DNA of 64,000 bases, taken from the NCBI GenBank assembly GCA_963920635.1, contig OY987300.1:59930915-59994914 (forward strand), in the 5' to 3' direction. This document shows, one piece after another, positions 33,101-48,100 of the stretch. Within the stretch, counting starts at the first letter, position 1; each line of letters opens with the position of its first letter. Source of the stretch: Pseudeuparius sepicola. Taxonomy: Eukaryota > Arthropoda > Insecta > Coleoptera > Anthribidae. The notes beneath the pieces were generated by a model that saw only the letters and a program-made list of their open reading frames with translations, was not told the origin of the DNA and searched no databases. The position numbers were made by a program, and so were the translations under genes.

Positions 33101-36100
33101 CTACAAACAGCACGATCAGGAGGGCGATGAGTGCAGCTAACGCCGGGTCGAAAGATTCGTCCCTGTCTTGTACGAAGGCCGGCACCACGTTTTCGATGGC
33201 GAAGCCGGCGTAGTAGTCTTTCAAGAAGTCGTATTTGCTGTCGATGACGCGTAGTACTTCCGGCACGTGATGGATAGTCTGAGTGGTCGGGTTCACGGAT
33301 AAAATGTACATGTCCGTCCTAGAAGTTACCATAGTAAAGTAGACTCAAACAGAAAATACCAACATCGTAAATGAGATAACAATAGGTTTTAAGCGAGCTA
33401 AGAAAATGCGAAAAAGCTAAAAAAAGAAGATTGTAGAGAGGGGACATGAATTAATGAATAATTGTGTATACATCAATGATACCTCAAACCATTGGGGTAT
33501 ACCCGTAGAGGGAGTGTATATATCAAGTTAATATATACTAATACCACTTGCATATTAGTTTTATACTTACTACTTTATGAAAAATGTTAATTCAGACCAT
33601 GATAGATTTTTGGGTTGAAACTAATTTCTCTTTCTATTGAAACTCGAAATATACACTTTCTGTCGGACAAGCAACAAAAATCTTAGTCAACCTACCATTC
33701 TTCATTCTTTCTTCCACCATCTGCAGTGTGAAACCTGATTTCGTCGATAATAATCAAACTAGATGTTGCGTTGCTAAGCTCAGCAATAATTCCCTCTTTC
33801 TCTTTCATGACTTCTTCTTTTGGTCTGGACAAAATAACTCTGATAAGCTGTTCAGGTTCAAAGATCCACACCTATAAGTAGAAAATAAGTTGCTGTTTTT
33901 TTTATTGTGGTAAAATTACTTACATAGATTTTGGTGTATGCTTCTCTTTCAGGGAAAGCATTTTCTCTGGCAACAACATCTATCACAAATCTATGTTGGT
34001 TGTTTTCGGCAAGATACGTCGCAGTGTAAATCTCGCCTCTTTCACTTATGTTAAAAGGTGAAGGTATTATTGATCCCGAACTTTTGTTCGAGTTGTATTT
34101 ATACAAATTTGATGCCTTTATGTAGTAGCTGAGAGACCCGTTCATTCCTGTAGAATAAAATACAATAATATGGACTTTAGTGCTTAAAATTGCAACTTAC
34201 CCAAATCTGGATCATATGCAGTGACATTTACCACAAACTCGTTAACGCTGGCCATAGCATTAACTGCCGTGTAATAAGCCTTTTGTTGGAATTCAGGTAT
34301 GTTGTCATTGATATCGTTGATGGTAATCAGCACATGTGCGACGCTTTTATCATTGAACAATCCTTGGGCTTCCATCCGATTGCGTTCTTCCAGTGGCAGA
34401 TAAAAATCTGGATCATTGTTGGCAATAATAACCAGGTTGTACTCGTCTTTTTCTTCGCGGTCAAAACTCTTGTTGGCGTAAATGTTGCCATTGGTTCTGT
34501 CCAGATAGAAAGTCTTGTCTTCGTTCCCAAATATGAAATAATAATAGACTCTGGCATGGTTACCTTCGTCTCTGTCCAAAGCACGAACTTGGCCAACTAA
34601 GAGATTTTTCTGATTGCTTTCAGTTATATAGAAATGATATGGATTTGTGGACTTTGATGCTGGAAACTCTGGACGATTATCGTTCTCATCAACAAGAAGA
34701 ACCGTCAAGTGCGCATCGGTTTCAAACCATTTAGGGAAGCCGTGGTCTCTGGCTACCAAGATTAACTAAAGGGAATTAATATTATTTTAAAATCTACATA
34801 ATATTATGACATGAACTTACCTCATATTTTCCGTTCTCTTCCCTGTCCAACCCTCGTCTTGTTTTAAGCTCCCCAGTTTTTTGATTAATTGAAAATTCCT
34901 TAGTTTCTTGGACGTTTTCACCATTTACTTTAAAATGATATGTTACTCGACCATTATCACCTTGATCTTGATCTTCTGCTTTAACTGTCATTACCAGATA
35001 GTCTGCAGTAGCCATGTTCTGTAATATTAGTCATTATAGACTGAAGCAATAATATTGTATTTCAACTTACCTCCAAGATTTCAACTGTTGCGTTTGGCAG
35101 TACCGGAATGATAAATACGGGCTTGTGGTCATTGACATTGACTACTTCAACGTTTACCGTTGCTCGATCAAACAATTGTCCGTTTCCTGCCTCATCTCTA
35201 GCTTCAACTATCAATTTGAAGTATCTGGTTTGACCCAACAAAGATTTGTGGGGATATAATATGCCAGTGTCTATTCCTAGTAAAAATACCTCTGTAAATG
35301 AGAGATAGGTTAGGAACTAAACTATTTACAATTGGAATTTGGAATTACCATTGTCGTTTCCCGAAATTATATTGAAGTGAATGTTTCCATTTATTCCAGA
35401 ATCTTCGTCGGTCGCGTTTAAAGTGATAAGTGGCACAGGAGGATTTTGTCTGACGTTCTCCATTACAGTAACGTTGTATTCCTTTTGGGAGAACTTGGGA
35501 GCATTATCATTGACATCATTAATCTGAAGATAGATTGGAACTGTTGCAGACCGCTTCAAGTTGCCCGGAGCATTGTCTGAAGCTACAACTTGAATGACAG
35601 TATCCTTGAGAATCTCGTGGTCTAAGAAATTCGAATTTATAACTGAAATTTCTCCTGTTCGGGAATCGATGTAAAAATTTCGGCTATGTTCGCCGATAAG
35701 GGTGTAAGTAATTTCGCCGTATTCATCAGCATCTCTGTCGGAAGCTTTCACCTGTACAACAAACGACCCTGCTGGAGAATTCTCGTCGATTGACACATTG
35801 TATTCATTTACTGGAAACATTGGATCGTTGTCATTAAGGTTAATTATCTTCACTTGAACAAGGGCGGATGCGTTCAGTTGCGGAACTCCACTGTCGAAGG
35901 CGACTACAGTAAAATTTGTTTCCCTCGTATTTTCATAATCGATTTCCTTTTGTATCTGTACAATTCCAGTCCCGTTATTGATCTGAAAATATTCGCTCTG
36001 CGGAATTATGGAATATCCGGCAATATCTGAATTTTCGTCAATAGCTCTGTACGTCGCAACAATCGTCCCTACCGGAAGTTCCTCTTTTAGCTCTAAGTAA

Positions 36101-39100
36101 TATGTCGGATTTTCGAGAGTCCATGGTGGCAAAAACATTGGTGGTGAGTCGTTGACGTCTGTGATAGTTATCACTAACAACCCTTGGCCTTGTTGAACTG
36201 TTGGAGCTGTGATGTCAGTTACTAGTACTGGTATTCTAATTACAGAGGCCAAATCTCTTTGTAAGGTCTTTGCAACGGTCACTTTCCCACTGTCTTTGTC
36301 CACGGAAAAGAACTCCTTGAACGACTCGTCAGACGTTACTTCGTTTCCGTGTTTGTCTAGTGCTGAGACGGGCTCTGTAGCAGCAAAATTTAAGGCCTCG
36401 GAAGAGTTTACATCTGGATCCAGAGCGATTAACGTATGGATCACTGTGCCGACATTTGCATCCTCCATTACCTAATAATTAGATAGGTTACCTACTGATG
36501 CTAAACTAATTCAACTAATGGTTGGTCCGGGGAGGGTTTCCGATTGCGGTGTGAAATCGGCTAATGTGCCATTAAATACCACATGAGCCAAAAATATTAT
36601 TCTATAGCTATAGCTAAATAGGGGATATGTACAGCATGAACACGGAGAAAATTAAAAAATCACTAAATTGTGTAAGTTGAAGGTTTTGAAACATTATTTT
36701 CAATTTGATTATAACCATTTTTGGCCAGTTTTAGGAATTTCGATTTTGACTATTAAATTACTATCAAAAATGTATTGTTAACAAAATACAACAATCATAA
36801 TGAGCTGAATTTTTGCACGTTGCCGAGAGTGGTCCTTTTACACTACTACTTAAATCATCAGAAAACCCAGTTTTGTAATAATAGAGATAAACCGGTTTAT
36901 GTTTGCACCAGTTGACAATAATTTATCAGTGAAGAGGTCACTTTATAACATAATGAAATAATAATAATACAATATAATAATAATAGTTCTTACCCTCACA
37001 ATACTTGGAGTACCCCAGAAGCAACTGAATACTTTATTCAGACAATTACTACCATTATTAATTATTACCATTATTGTGTCTTCGTTGCCGTTAGCGGCTA
37101 AGGCCGATTTTTTCCTGATAGAACTAGGAAAGCATTCGTAGTACTACCGAAAACCTTATAAAACGACGTTGCAAATATCGCCACCGCGGCCCCAAATATA
37201 TAAGATTAAAAATGCACTACACAACTGAGTCGAAATATTTTTTTTCAGCATTTCCAATTTATAGCCAATGTAGGTATTAATATGGACTAATAGACAAATA
37301 ATGAAACATGGTCAAACAAAAAATGTCAATCATCTAGGGGCATATCCCAAATTATTTTTAAATAGAAAATCATATCAAAATGATATGAAAAATGTATCAT
37401 GCTCGATGAGAAAATTAAGCAATGATGTAATAATCGTGAATTCATGACCATCGAATTTTATGCGGATATGCATGTATCATGTATAATTTTACTTATCCGT
37501 CATATGTTTAGCTTATTTGTTTATGTTCTGACTTTCTTTTTAATTGAGATAAAAGAAAGTAAATATTCCCCCTTTCCCTTTTTACTCTTTCTTAAATTAA
37601 AGAATTTTTAAATCACAACTTTTATTATATAAGTTTTGTTCATAAGTTACAAAAGAGTTATTTAACTTCTGAAGGAAGTATATAGATCCATTTCGGTTCT
37701 GATATTTTCAGTTCACACCCGCCATAAAAAAAAAAAATTGAGCCCGTTACAATTTTTCACAGAATCATACGAAGATGGCAACGGACCGAACGAAAATTTA
37801 GGGTGTTTATTTTAGGAAAATTAAACCAAACAATAAGTTACGTACCTCTGCCTTTTGAGTTCCAGGTGTAAAATAAGGAAGTTTATCATTAGTATTGATG
37901 ACGTTCACTGTTAACGTTGTGGTTCCTGTTAACGCAGGATTTCCATGATCTACGGCAATTATTTCAATATTGTAAGTATTTCTTCTGTCAAAGTCCAATT
38001 TAGAAGCCACAGTAACCGCTCCTGTCGTATTCTCAATGTCAAAATCATCATAGGATCCCTTCCTAGCGAAATATTCGATCTCTGCATTAATTCCAGTATC
38101 TGCATCAGTCGCCTTTACTTGAAGTATCATTTCACCTACAATAAATAAAACATCAAAATATGTCTCTTTAAAACAAAAAGAAAGTTACTAACCGACAGGA
38201 ACACTCTCTAATATGGCTTCAACGTAGTTCTGCTCTTCAAATATCGGTGAGTTGTTATTTATATCCAACACTGTGATGTTGACTAAAGCTGTTGCAGTGT
38301 ACTTTCCATCACTAGCCTAAAAAATCGAGTCAGCAAACAATATTACCTAAGTTCATAGAGTCTGTTACCATGATAGTAAGAGGGATGATATTATCCGTTT
38401 CATTACTGACGTCAAGGCCTTTATTGCTGGCGATTCTGATTCTACCAGTTTGAGAATCGATTTTGAAAATGTTATCATTGTTTCCAGAAACAATAGAATA
38501 AGTCACTTGTGATGTTTTGTCGTCATCTCTTGCTTCAACGATAAGATCAGGGTCAAATGTTGTTGTACCTTCGTTAATAAACGCCTTGTATATCGACTGG
38601 CCGAAGATCGGTGGATTGTCGTTTGTATCAGTCAATGAGATTTTAAGAGGAACTATCGTCGTTTGACCTTTACCATCGTCATCAGTTGCCTAAAAAGTTG
38701 CGATTTAAAAAATATAACTACCTACACCACAGAATAGATAGCTTCACAACAGAAGCGTCCATTAAGACATGTGTCAAAAAAGAGCGAGCCTCCATTTCAA
38801 TTTACAGAAAAATAACCAATACCGTATACATAAATTTGGTCCTAATACAATCTCTTTGCAATGTGGATTAATGTAGAATCAAATAAAATGCACAATGTTT
38901 ATCCCTTTAGAAGATATTTCGCGTCAAAGCGAGCATCCTTTTGGCACTTGTCTTTATGGATGCTTCTGTTGTGAAGCTATTAATTCTGTGCCTACACATA
39001 GGTTGGTAATAGCGAAGCACCTATTAATGATGTTTGGATATATAAAGCGTCTTTGATAATAAAGCTTTTGTGAGAAAATTTTTCGTTTTTGAAAATTTCG

Positions 39101-42100
39101 ATGCGTTATTTTATTATCAATCAAAGTTCAAACTTTACGGTTGGATGTGGAACATGATATCTAATGCTAATAGCCGCTCAGTTTCTATTACCAATGGTCT
39201 ACATTTTGAGGAAGCAAGTCAACTAAAATATGTTCTAAGAGCATTTGAATTGCCCCCGAATGGAAAACCTATTGCTTACGTATTTTCCCAGATCGGAGTA
39301 TAGTTAATTCGCAGCAGATAATTTCCTTAAAAACGATTACCAACTTTTAGCCTCAATCCTCAACCTTATGATATGTTTATTATTTGTTTGAGCATTTAAC
39401 GGCGTAACTTTTTCAAATGGCTAGCAATTTAGAAAACTAAATTTTATAAAAAAAAGTTCTTTGGAAACTCAATGGGTGATTAATTTGAAAAAACTTTAAA
39501 TAAATTTTAAGCTTACGATGTACTGAAGCTGGTATTCGCTCTTCGCCTCGTAGTCCAGGCAATTTGCTTGGCCCGGCTGATCGCATGCGGCCACCGTCAC
39601 CGCCCCTGTCCTGTTGTTGACGGCGAACTTCTCGGCCCCGCCGCCCGCCAGTTTGTACACGATTCCGTTCTCCCCGAACCTGCCGCTGTCTCTGTCCTTG
39701 GCCACAATGGCGGTCACGAAGGTTCCCGGTGACGCCATCTCCGATATCGTAGCCGCGTAGTTCTCCTGGACATTAAGGATTATTGGCTGTCAATATGGGT
39801 ATTGTAATCTTGATAGGGAGTTATATTTAGAAAGTTGCGTTTATGTTTGTGATATTTTCAAAAAATAACAGAAACAAGTCTGTTCACAGAAAAAAGAGCC
39901 ACGAAAAAAAACAGTCTAAACGCTATGTGGTAACAAAACGTCTATAACACAATTAAGTGCGCGGTTAGACTGAGTTTATTATGGTTCTTCTTTCAGGGTG
40001 GTTCAAATTAGTCAGTTTTAGGGAGTTTCTTCTATTTATCGACCGGATAGACAAAAGCTAGGGTGTTCAGAGCTCGATTTGCGGGAAAAGTTGAATGCCG
40101 CCACACCGCACCTTGCAAATGACACTCTAAGTACACAGTTGTAAAAATGTTTTTAAATGTCTTAACTAAACGTAACTTTGAACATACTCATTTTAAGCAG
40201 AAAAGTTCATGTGAGCCTGAGACGAGAACGAGAAATAAGAAAAGTACAGGTTACTGAAAATTACCCAAGCAGATTTTTTCTATGATGCAACCTATAAGTT
40301 TTCCTGTTTTCACACACAATCTAAACATTCTAGGACAAATTTGAAAATTTTTTTTTATGTAGAATTGACTGGAAATAATCTGGAATCACAAGTATTTCAA
40401 CAATTACGTATAGATTTGCATAATTTACGCGAAAAAGTGGTACACCTTACGCGCCCACACGCCTCTGGTGCAATTAAGCGAACTCTAATGCCTCCGTTCT
40501 AGTGCGCTCTTATAAACCATACCAAATTACAGATTTGTACATTTTGTCGTTTCCAAAATATTTAAGAAAACCTTCACATTCTGTATCTCGATCGGTAAAA
40601 TTAAGCTTCTGCACATAATTTGGAATGTCATTCGTGAAGGTAAAGAAGAGAAAAGGGCCCAGTATGGAGCCCTGAGGAACTAATTATATGTTCCCTACTT
40701 ATTATTGCTAAAAACCGTTTGAGGTCACTAGGCAAAATCTTGTTGTATTCTTACCTGGTCGAAAGATGGAGCATTATCGTTGATGTCCACCACTGTTATG
40801 GTAATGGTCGCGCTCGACGCCAGTTTTTCTTCTGTGTAGAGCTCCCTGGCGAGCGCTAGAATTATAAATTTGCGCTGGTTCGGGTCCTCGTAGTCCAGGG
40901 AGCTGTTGGCCATGCGGATAATCACAGACGTAGGACCTTCGCCGGTTTTCGGTTCGATGGAGAAGGCGCCGGATATGTCGTTCAATTCCAGGGAAAAGAA
41001 AGCATTGTTTCCCTAAAATATGTTATCTTAGATTATCTAGGGTAGGTGGGCAAGTGTATAAGAATAAAGATTAAATAAAAAATTATTTGCTTAATTTTAA
41101 GCCTCGACACTACAGCAGTAGCAGTAGTATGTTTATTTCGCTTAGAATAATCAAGATGTTCTTAATACAATTTTTTGATCCGAGGGAACCCGTCTAGATT
41201 GGGCCCTTTAAAATAACAACAATAATAATAATCTAATAACGTTTAAATTTTGCTCTTAATATAATAATAATAATTCTCACCCCCACAATACTTCAAACTA
41301 AGAATACCCCAGGCCCCAGAAGCAACCAAATGCTACAGGAGAGGGGTGGCAATTACTAATATTTTGTCTTTATTTGCGGCTAGGATCGGTTTTTCTAGAT
41401 AGAACTAGGAAAACCCCAGATAATCCCCCGTAGTAAGCTCAGTGAGTGTAGGAGAATAATTAGTAAATCACAGGAATAAGACTACTGAGCAATATCGATT
41501 ATATTTTTTTCTCAACAATAAGATGTTCGTTTGTTAACCACTGGTGACATATTCTTTTGATTGATTGATTCTTTTCTCTATGAGAGTATCCTGTACTGTA
41601 CTAGTAAAAATAATAATAAAAAACAATCACACAATTTTAGAGAACTACTGAAATTCGTTGGGTTATAGTACCTGATTGCAAAGTTGATAGAAGTTCGTAC
41701 AAGTCTATAATTCCTGACTCCTAATTTAATTTCAATTTGTCCGAATATTCATTGTTGATAAAAGTTGTTGTCGGGTTTCAAAACGTAGTTGCAAGTTTTC
41801 CTTTCTTCAACCAGTTATTTAAATGTATTTTTATGACAAAAAATCACCAAAAGTTTTCAATACATAAACTACGCGATTTTTTTCATTGTTTCAATAAAAT
41901 AGTGCGCATAAAAGGTACTTTGCGCACTATAATCTCAGGGCTTGACGCGGATAAGAAGGCATTAGACACAAGAAGAAATATTGTCAACTCATAGAACAAC
42001 TGTCCTCCAGTCGCGAATTATTAGTCACTTCGTTTAAAACTATTCCATCATTACTTGTCCTTCGGTCTCGTCAAAATTCCGTCATTCTCCTGCGCTAAAT

Positions 42101-45100
42101 CAGTCCCATAAATTACTGTTTCAAAAACGTCAATATAAATGCATAAATTACTATTTTAAAAATAACAGTATATAAATGACGAGTCAGAGTAAATAATTAT
42201 ATTTATTTCTTTATATTATATTTCTTATCTATGGCTAAGACTAAAGTGGCCGTGACAGGCTGACAGCTACATCGAATGAAAATAAATCTAGGTTTACAAA
42301 AATAAAGTATAAGCACAGACTAACGTTGCAAAGCTATTTATTCTGTGGTATAAGCCTGTTTTACATTGACAATTTCTTTATGAATTAATTCATGAATTAA
42401 TTCACGAAAAGTTCTATTTTACACTAACAAATTGATGGATTTTTTTGTCACCTTATGTCAGATTCTAGCGAATACCAATATAAGAGAATATAACATAACA
42501 AAATAATTTTGTTGTGCTGCATTTCCCCTATCAGAACATATTTTATAACCATATCCATTTCGAAATATTACCAAAAACAAAGAATATTTAACTACAGATT
42601 AAGTCGGGCTAGAAGAGTAGGTACCTACCTAGAGTTAGCCAAACGATTTAGATTTTTTTTTACTACAATTAATTTGAATATGGAAAAAGTGCAAACCATA
42701 ACATTGGCATGTTGCACATTACATAATATTTAAGACCCGAATGTCCTAGTTCTATCCCAGAAGACACAATTGCGTTGCTGCCCCAGAGCCGTTTTTTTAA
42801 TATTTCGTGAATGAGGGAGCTGTGCCTCGGCAGTGGAATACATAAATAAAACATGTGATAAATCGTATAATATGTACCTAAAAATTGTGAACATTACCTG
42901 CCTTTTATCTAAGAATATTATGTTTAAAATTATGTACCCTCCTCTTCCTCGTCTATATAAAGCCTTAAACAAAAACCAGTATCAAAATATAACCTTCCTT
43001 GTGTTCAAATTTTCAATGTTAGTATTCCTGAAGTTCACGCAAAACTTGTCGGAAAATAGAACATGCTCTAATTCGTGAAGTAGCTTCATGAAGAAATTTC
43101 ATGAAGAAATTGCCAGTGTAATACACGATTTTTTAAATTAATCTGTTCTTGAAGCAACTTCATGAGTTAATTCACGAAGAAATTGTCGTAAGTAATATCA
43201 TAAGGGCATGTAATTTTTCCGAAAAAAATCGAAAAAACACGTTGCTAAGTAATATTTTAACAATAAGCATGAATGCTGGTGGCAACAAAAATCCGAGTCG
43301 AAGACGAGGATTTTTGCACCTGCACGAATTCATTTTGTTAAAAAAATATTACTGAGCATTGTGTTTTTTTTGTTTTTTTTTTTCACAGAAAAAATTAGAT
43401 GCCCGAATGGTATTTGACAATACTATTTCATAAGTAACAGATTATTCTGCATACACAGAGCTTACAAAACATACTACCTATTATACAACAGCTGTCAAGT
43501 TTTGCCGCGGGTAAACTCGAAAAAACTGCCGAAAGGTGTGGTCATACAGTTTTTCCATTTATAGGTTTTTCCATCTAGAAACCATTTGTAATTCAAAATT
43601 GGGCGTTTGTGATTGGTGGAAATTAAGACGAGGGAAATAGTTTATGTAAAACAGGCTGTAGTGAATAACATCAATCTTGGTCGACAATGGAAATTGTATT
43701 GTTGACTATTGTGCCGCAGGGACCAAGACTCGTTGTATCCATATATCTCCTTTGCGGAGATATCATAAATTGAAAAATATAGATCGTCGTAGAAAAAGTA
43801 GGTATAGTGTTTGATTGCCATGGAAGGACCATTTCAATGACCAATGTATGTGATTCCATGCTCGTTATTCAATCTATACTATTAGGTTTTCCAAAAAAGT
43901 TATTTCTAAAGCCGATGCTCGGGTTATGGGTATAGGTATACCCATAATAATACAATATAAGTTCGCGCGCCCCCATTTCGAACCCTTCCCGCCCTCCCCA
44001 TAGAAATGGAGTTACCTCATCGGGGTCGGTCACGGTCATGTCTAAGCCGGGTAGCGCCGATCCCTTCTGGATATTCTCCGGGATCTCGACGTGATACTCG
44101 CGTTTATTGAACGTCGGAGGCTCGTCGTTCACGTCCAATATTTTCACTGCCACTTCGGCCGTCGTCGAAGTCAGGAGGCCGTCCCCCTTAGTGCCGTCGA
44201 CGAGCTCGTGCGCCCGCACGTTGAATCTGAGGATGCCCTCCGCGTTGTCGACGGACTCCTTGTCGAGGGGCTTGGCGGTTCTTAATTCGCCAGTGTAGGA
44301 GTCCAGAAGAAAGTACTCCATGGGATCTGGAAGGCATGCATTTTGGTACCACGGAAAATAAGTCATTTGAAATTATATCCCAACTCATCAATAACATCAA
44401 AGTTCTTCAAGTATTTCTTTTGAATACTTATTAATATTGTTCCCATTCAAATAATGCTAACGACTTGCTTATGGATAAAAAACACCAAAGTAATATGAGG
44501 ATATCGATGATTCACTACCTTAATATTGTTTTGCTATTTTTTAAATATAGTTGGGTTTACATACGTGTTCGGGCGCGGAAACATTTAGTGACAATGCCGG
44601 TATTTATAACAATAACGAATTCACGAATATAATATAAACTTTGGGAGAAACCCATAGGAACTACCTACTGTCTTTATATAGGACTTCAGTCTAGTAGGAA
44701 GTATACAGAACGGTTCCCGAATTGTCTCACCCCAATAGGCGCGAGGCCTACGATAAAGACAGGCCATGGCGCACAAAAATCACGTGACCATCTTAGTCCG
44801 ACGTTACATGCCATTTGTCACATAACTGAAAGCAGCAGCTTGGGTTTTGAGAAGTTTTAAATGTTTAAAGTGTTTTTAAACGTCTTAGTTTATATTTTAG
44901 AAACAAGTTTGTGTCTAGTGCGCGTGTGTCCTGGCGGAGGGGAACCGCCCCGATAGCGGTGCTATCCAGGAGTATTGGTGCCGCCCTCGCCGACGCGTGA
45001 GCGATGTAAGGGGAATTCTCCTCCCGGAATGGACTCAATGGACAGTGGAGCCTGAGACACAGACGGGTGAACTGCTTACGGGAGATCCGCGAGTTCAGAC

Positions 45101-48100
45101 GGTCCGGGTGGCTGGAAGCCGTTCCCGTTGACCACGTTCGGGTTTGTGTATTTTGTATTCACCATTCAGCTTGTTCGAAATAAATCAGTGTTGTAACGTA
45201 TCCGAGGATTTTCGTTGTCGATCCAAGCTCTGATACGGTTCCTATTCGGCCTTTCACGCTGCCTGCATATTACAAAAGCCAGGAAGAAAATGTCACCATA
45301 ACAACATTTGCTTTGCCTCGGGATGAAAATTTGCGCCAAAAATGGATTCGCCAAATTCCAACTGAGATTTAATTTCTAAAAAACTCTTAAGTATGTGTGA
45401 CTAACACATTTTCAAGAAAGTGAAACAATTAAAGTGGACAAATGTGTTGTGGCAAGAAAATACCTATAGAGAATATCACCTAAGCTAAAGCTAGGTGCTG
45501 TCCCAACAATTTTTGAAAATGTGCCAAAATATTTAAGTGCAGTGCCGTTTAACTCTCACCTCAAAACAGCTGAGGCAGGTTGAAAATTTTGAAAAAACAT
45601 TTAGGGAAAGCCTGGATGCACAAAACCAATAATGTAATAGATGAATGAAAACTCGCCAAATTGTTACGAAATTTGTTTTTCTACTTATCTCCAAAAATGC
45701 CCTTTATTATATAGGACTAAGTTGGTCACGTGACTACGCGATTATGCGTTAGCGCCATGGCCTGTCTTTATCGTTGGCCTCGCAATAGGCGCACATCGCA
45801 CATTTGTTCCTGTTGTACAAGCACTTCGAGAAAACGGATATTTTTCAGATCTCGGCAGACAACGGCCCAGTCATATTGTAAGTGTTGCAGTTTAATCTGG
45901 CATTAGAACTCGTAGTGCAGTAGGCTGGCTTTATAGCACAATTTGCCAAAAGTTTTTGCTACTAGAAACTAGTGTCTTGTAGAGACTACAACAGTTGAGA
46001 GTTGATCACACATGTTATTATTTATTATTTCGAAATAGCAAAAATAGGAAAATATATTTATCTTCAAAACTAAGAGGTTACCTACCGAAAAAAATATTTG
46101 AAAAACGTTGTTTCCTTTGATGAGTTTGTTACATGGTTAAAATTTTGGCACTTATTTCCTAATTCACCCTGGTATTGGAAATAAACTCTTTAAAATTGGT
46201 TTAACTGTTTGTGAAATCGACGACGCAGGTGTTCATTTATGAAAAAAATGCAAATAAAATCTACGAAACGGCACCCGAAATGTGTGTAAACGTAGTCCCT
46301 AGTCAGACTATAACGACACAATCGCCCTATTTTACGGATATTTACGAAAAGGACAACCTACCAGGGAGACCCCAACTTTACGGCAAAGCATTCTAACTTA
46401 CTGTCGACAAGGTCATAAACAATGCTCCTGGGAATTCCTCTGTCGCCGTCTTCTGCATGTATGGTTAAAACCAGTGTATTTATTGAAGCGCTTTCTGAAA
46501 CTTCCGCACTCAAATTTCCAACGAAATATGGTGGTGTGTCCTGAACATCGCCAACATATACTTTCACCGGTGTCGTGCTAGTCAGCTCTCCATCCTGAAA
46601 ATTGAATTGAATTATAGCCCATGCTTTTGTGTGCTTTAAGGCAAGCCAAGACAACATAGTTAAATCCTAAGAAATACTGCTCACTGTATTTAAAAAGCAA
46701 CACTTCAAGTTTGAGTATAATCTTTTTCCAAATTGTTGTTTCTACGTTTTTGTGAAGACCGTATGACACTACCTATAATAGAAAAAACCGCTTTAAAATA
46801 AATTCTTACCGAAATAAATGCAAAATAGAAGCTGCCATTTGCAGTTTTACAGGTCCTATTGTGGGAACAGCAGTTCTGTGATATGATCAATATTGATAAT
46901 AATTTATGAACCTGACTTCCCGTAAAAAGTTAATTTTTCGTAGGATTGTTACAAATTTTTATTCCAACTGTTTAAATACCTACAATACAAAAATATAGAA
47001 ATTGCTTTGGGTGTTTTTATTTCAAATCTATCACCCTGTATGGTAACAGTGACACACAGGATCCAAAATATTTAACATTTTTATTGTCGGAATTCTCTAG
47101 AGTGTCATACGGCCTTAAACCAAAGCAAATTTTACATTTTTTAAAACTCAATTTAAAGAAACTTTGAGGTGTTCATCCACATACCGAAGCTTTCAGCAAG
47201 AATTCGTATTCCTGTTCGAGGGCGTAGTTCAATTTTCTATTAAGAACAATCGCTCCCTGATACGAGTTCTGGGCGGAGCTGAGGGTTTCTATATTAAATA
47301 TTTCGCAGGCATTTTCGAACTCCGGCAAATTTATGCAGTCTACCTCGATATTTGCCCCGGTCGTGTCCTTATCGATTACGGATACGTCGGAAAAAACGGA
47401 AGTTCCAATTTCCGTGTCCTCGTCCACCCGGATCTCATAAGGCGTCTGAAACGAATGATTTATTGTTGTGTTGCACATGGACAGCCCTTGACAAGACCAT
47501 AGAAGACCATAGATGTCTGGATATAATCCGTACCTTTACAAATTCTGGAGAATTGTCGTTTTCGTCCAAAATGATAACCGTTACGGGGACTTCAACTATG
47601 TTATTTTTGCCTCCTCCTTGGACTTCATCTTCTATGCTAACTATTACGTTCAAAGTGTTATTTGCCTGAAAATAAAAAATAATATCATTCTATTAAAAAC
47701 GTACCTATTTGATATTTAATAATTTGCAAATTGATTCTGTATGAAATGTAACATGTAGGTAACATATAAAATGATGGAAACTGGTTGTAGGAACACTGTT
47801 AAAAATCGAATGTTAATGTTTTTGAATGTTAAAAATTTTGTGCTAATAAATTACATCTGGTAGTATTGAAATTAAATTTTGACATTCTAAATAATTCGTT
47901 ATCGAAAATAACACAACATACTTAGTCATAATTTTCTGAAGTGTTTCTCGGCTTCTGATAGAGTTAACTAGATGGCGTTAGTGTACATTATTCCAGCTAT
48001 TGCTTCTTAAAGATTAACTTACGCCATGAATAGTTCCTGGGTATTGTGTCAGTAATTTGCAAATTTAACATCCCCATAAAATTTGTATTTGTCATCCCAT

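Noticed and set aside
34190..34600. 136-codon plus-strand open frame (and others at 44091, 47164, 47352, 54305)
   Set aside because: They are antisense shadows of Cad87A exons, whose minus-strand reading has the cadherin motifs.
39070..39303. 77-codon plus-strand open frame ending ...YVFSQIGV
   Set aside because: No recognisable motif, lies antisense in a Cad87A intron next to a MITE; could be a decayed transposon piece but nothing supports a call.
45166..45354. 62-codon minus-strand open frame inside the P-like element
   Set aside because: It is antisense to the THAP-encoding frame and lacks any family motif.
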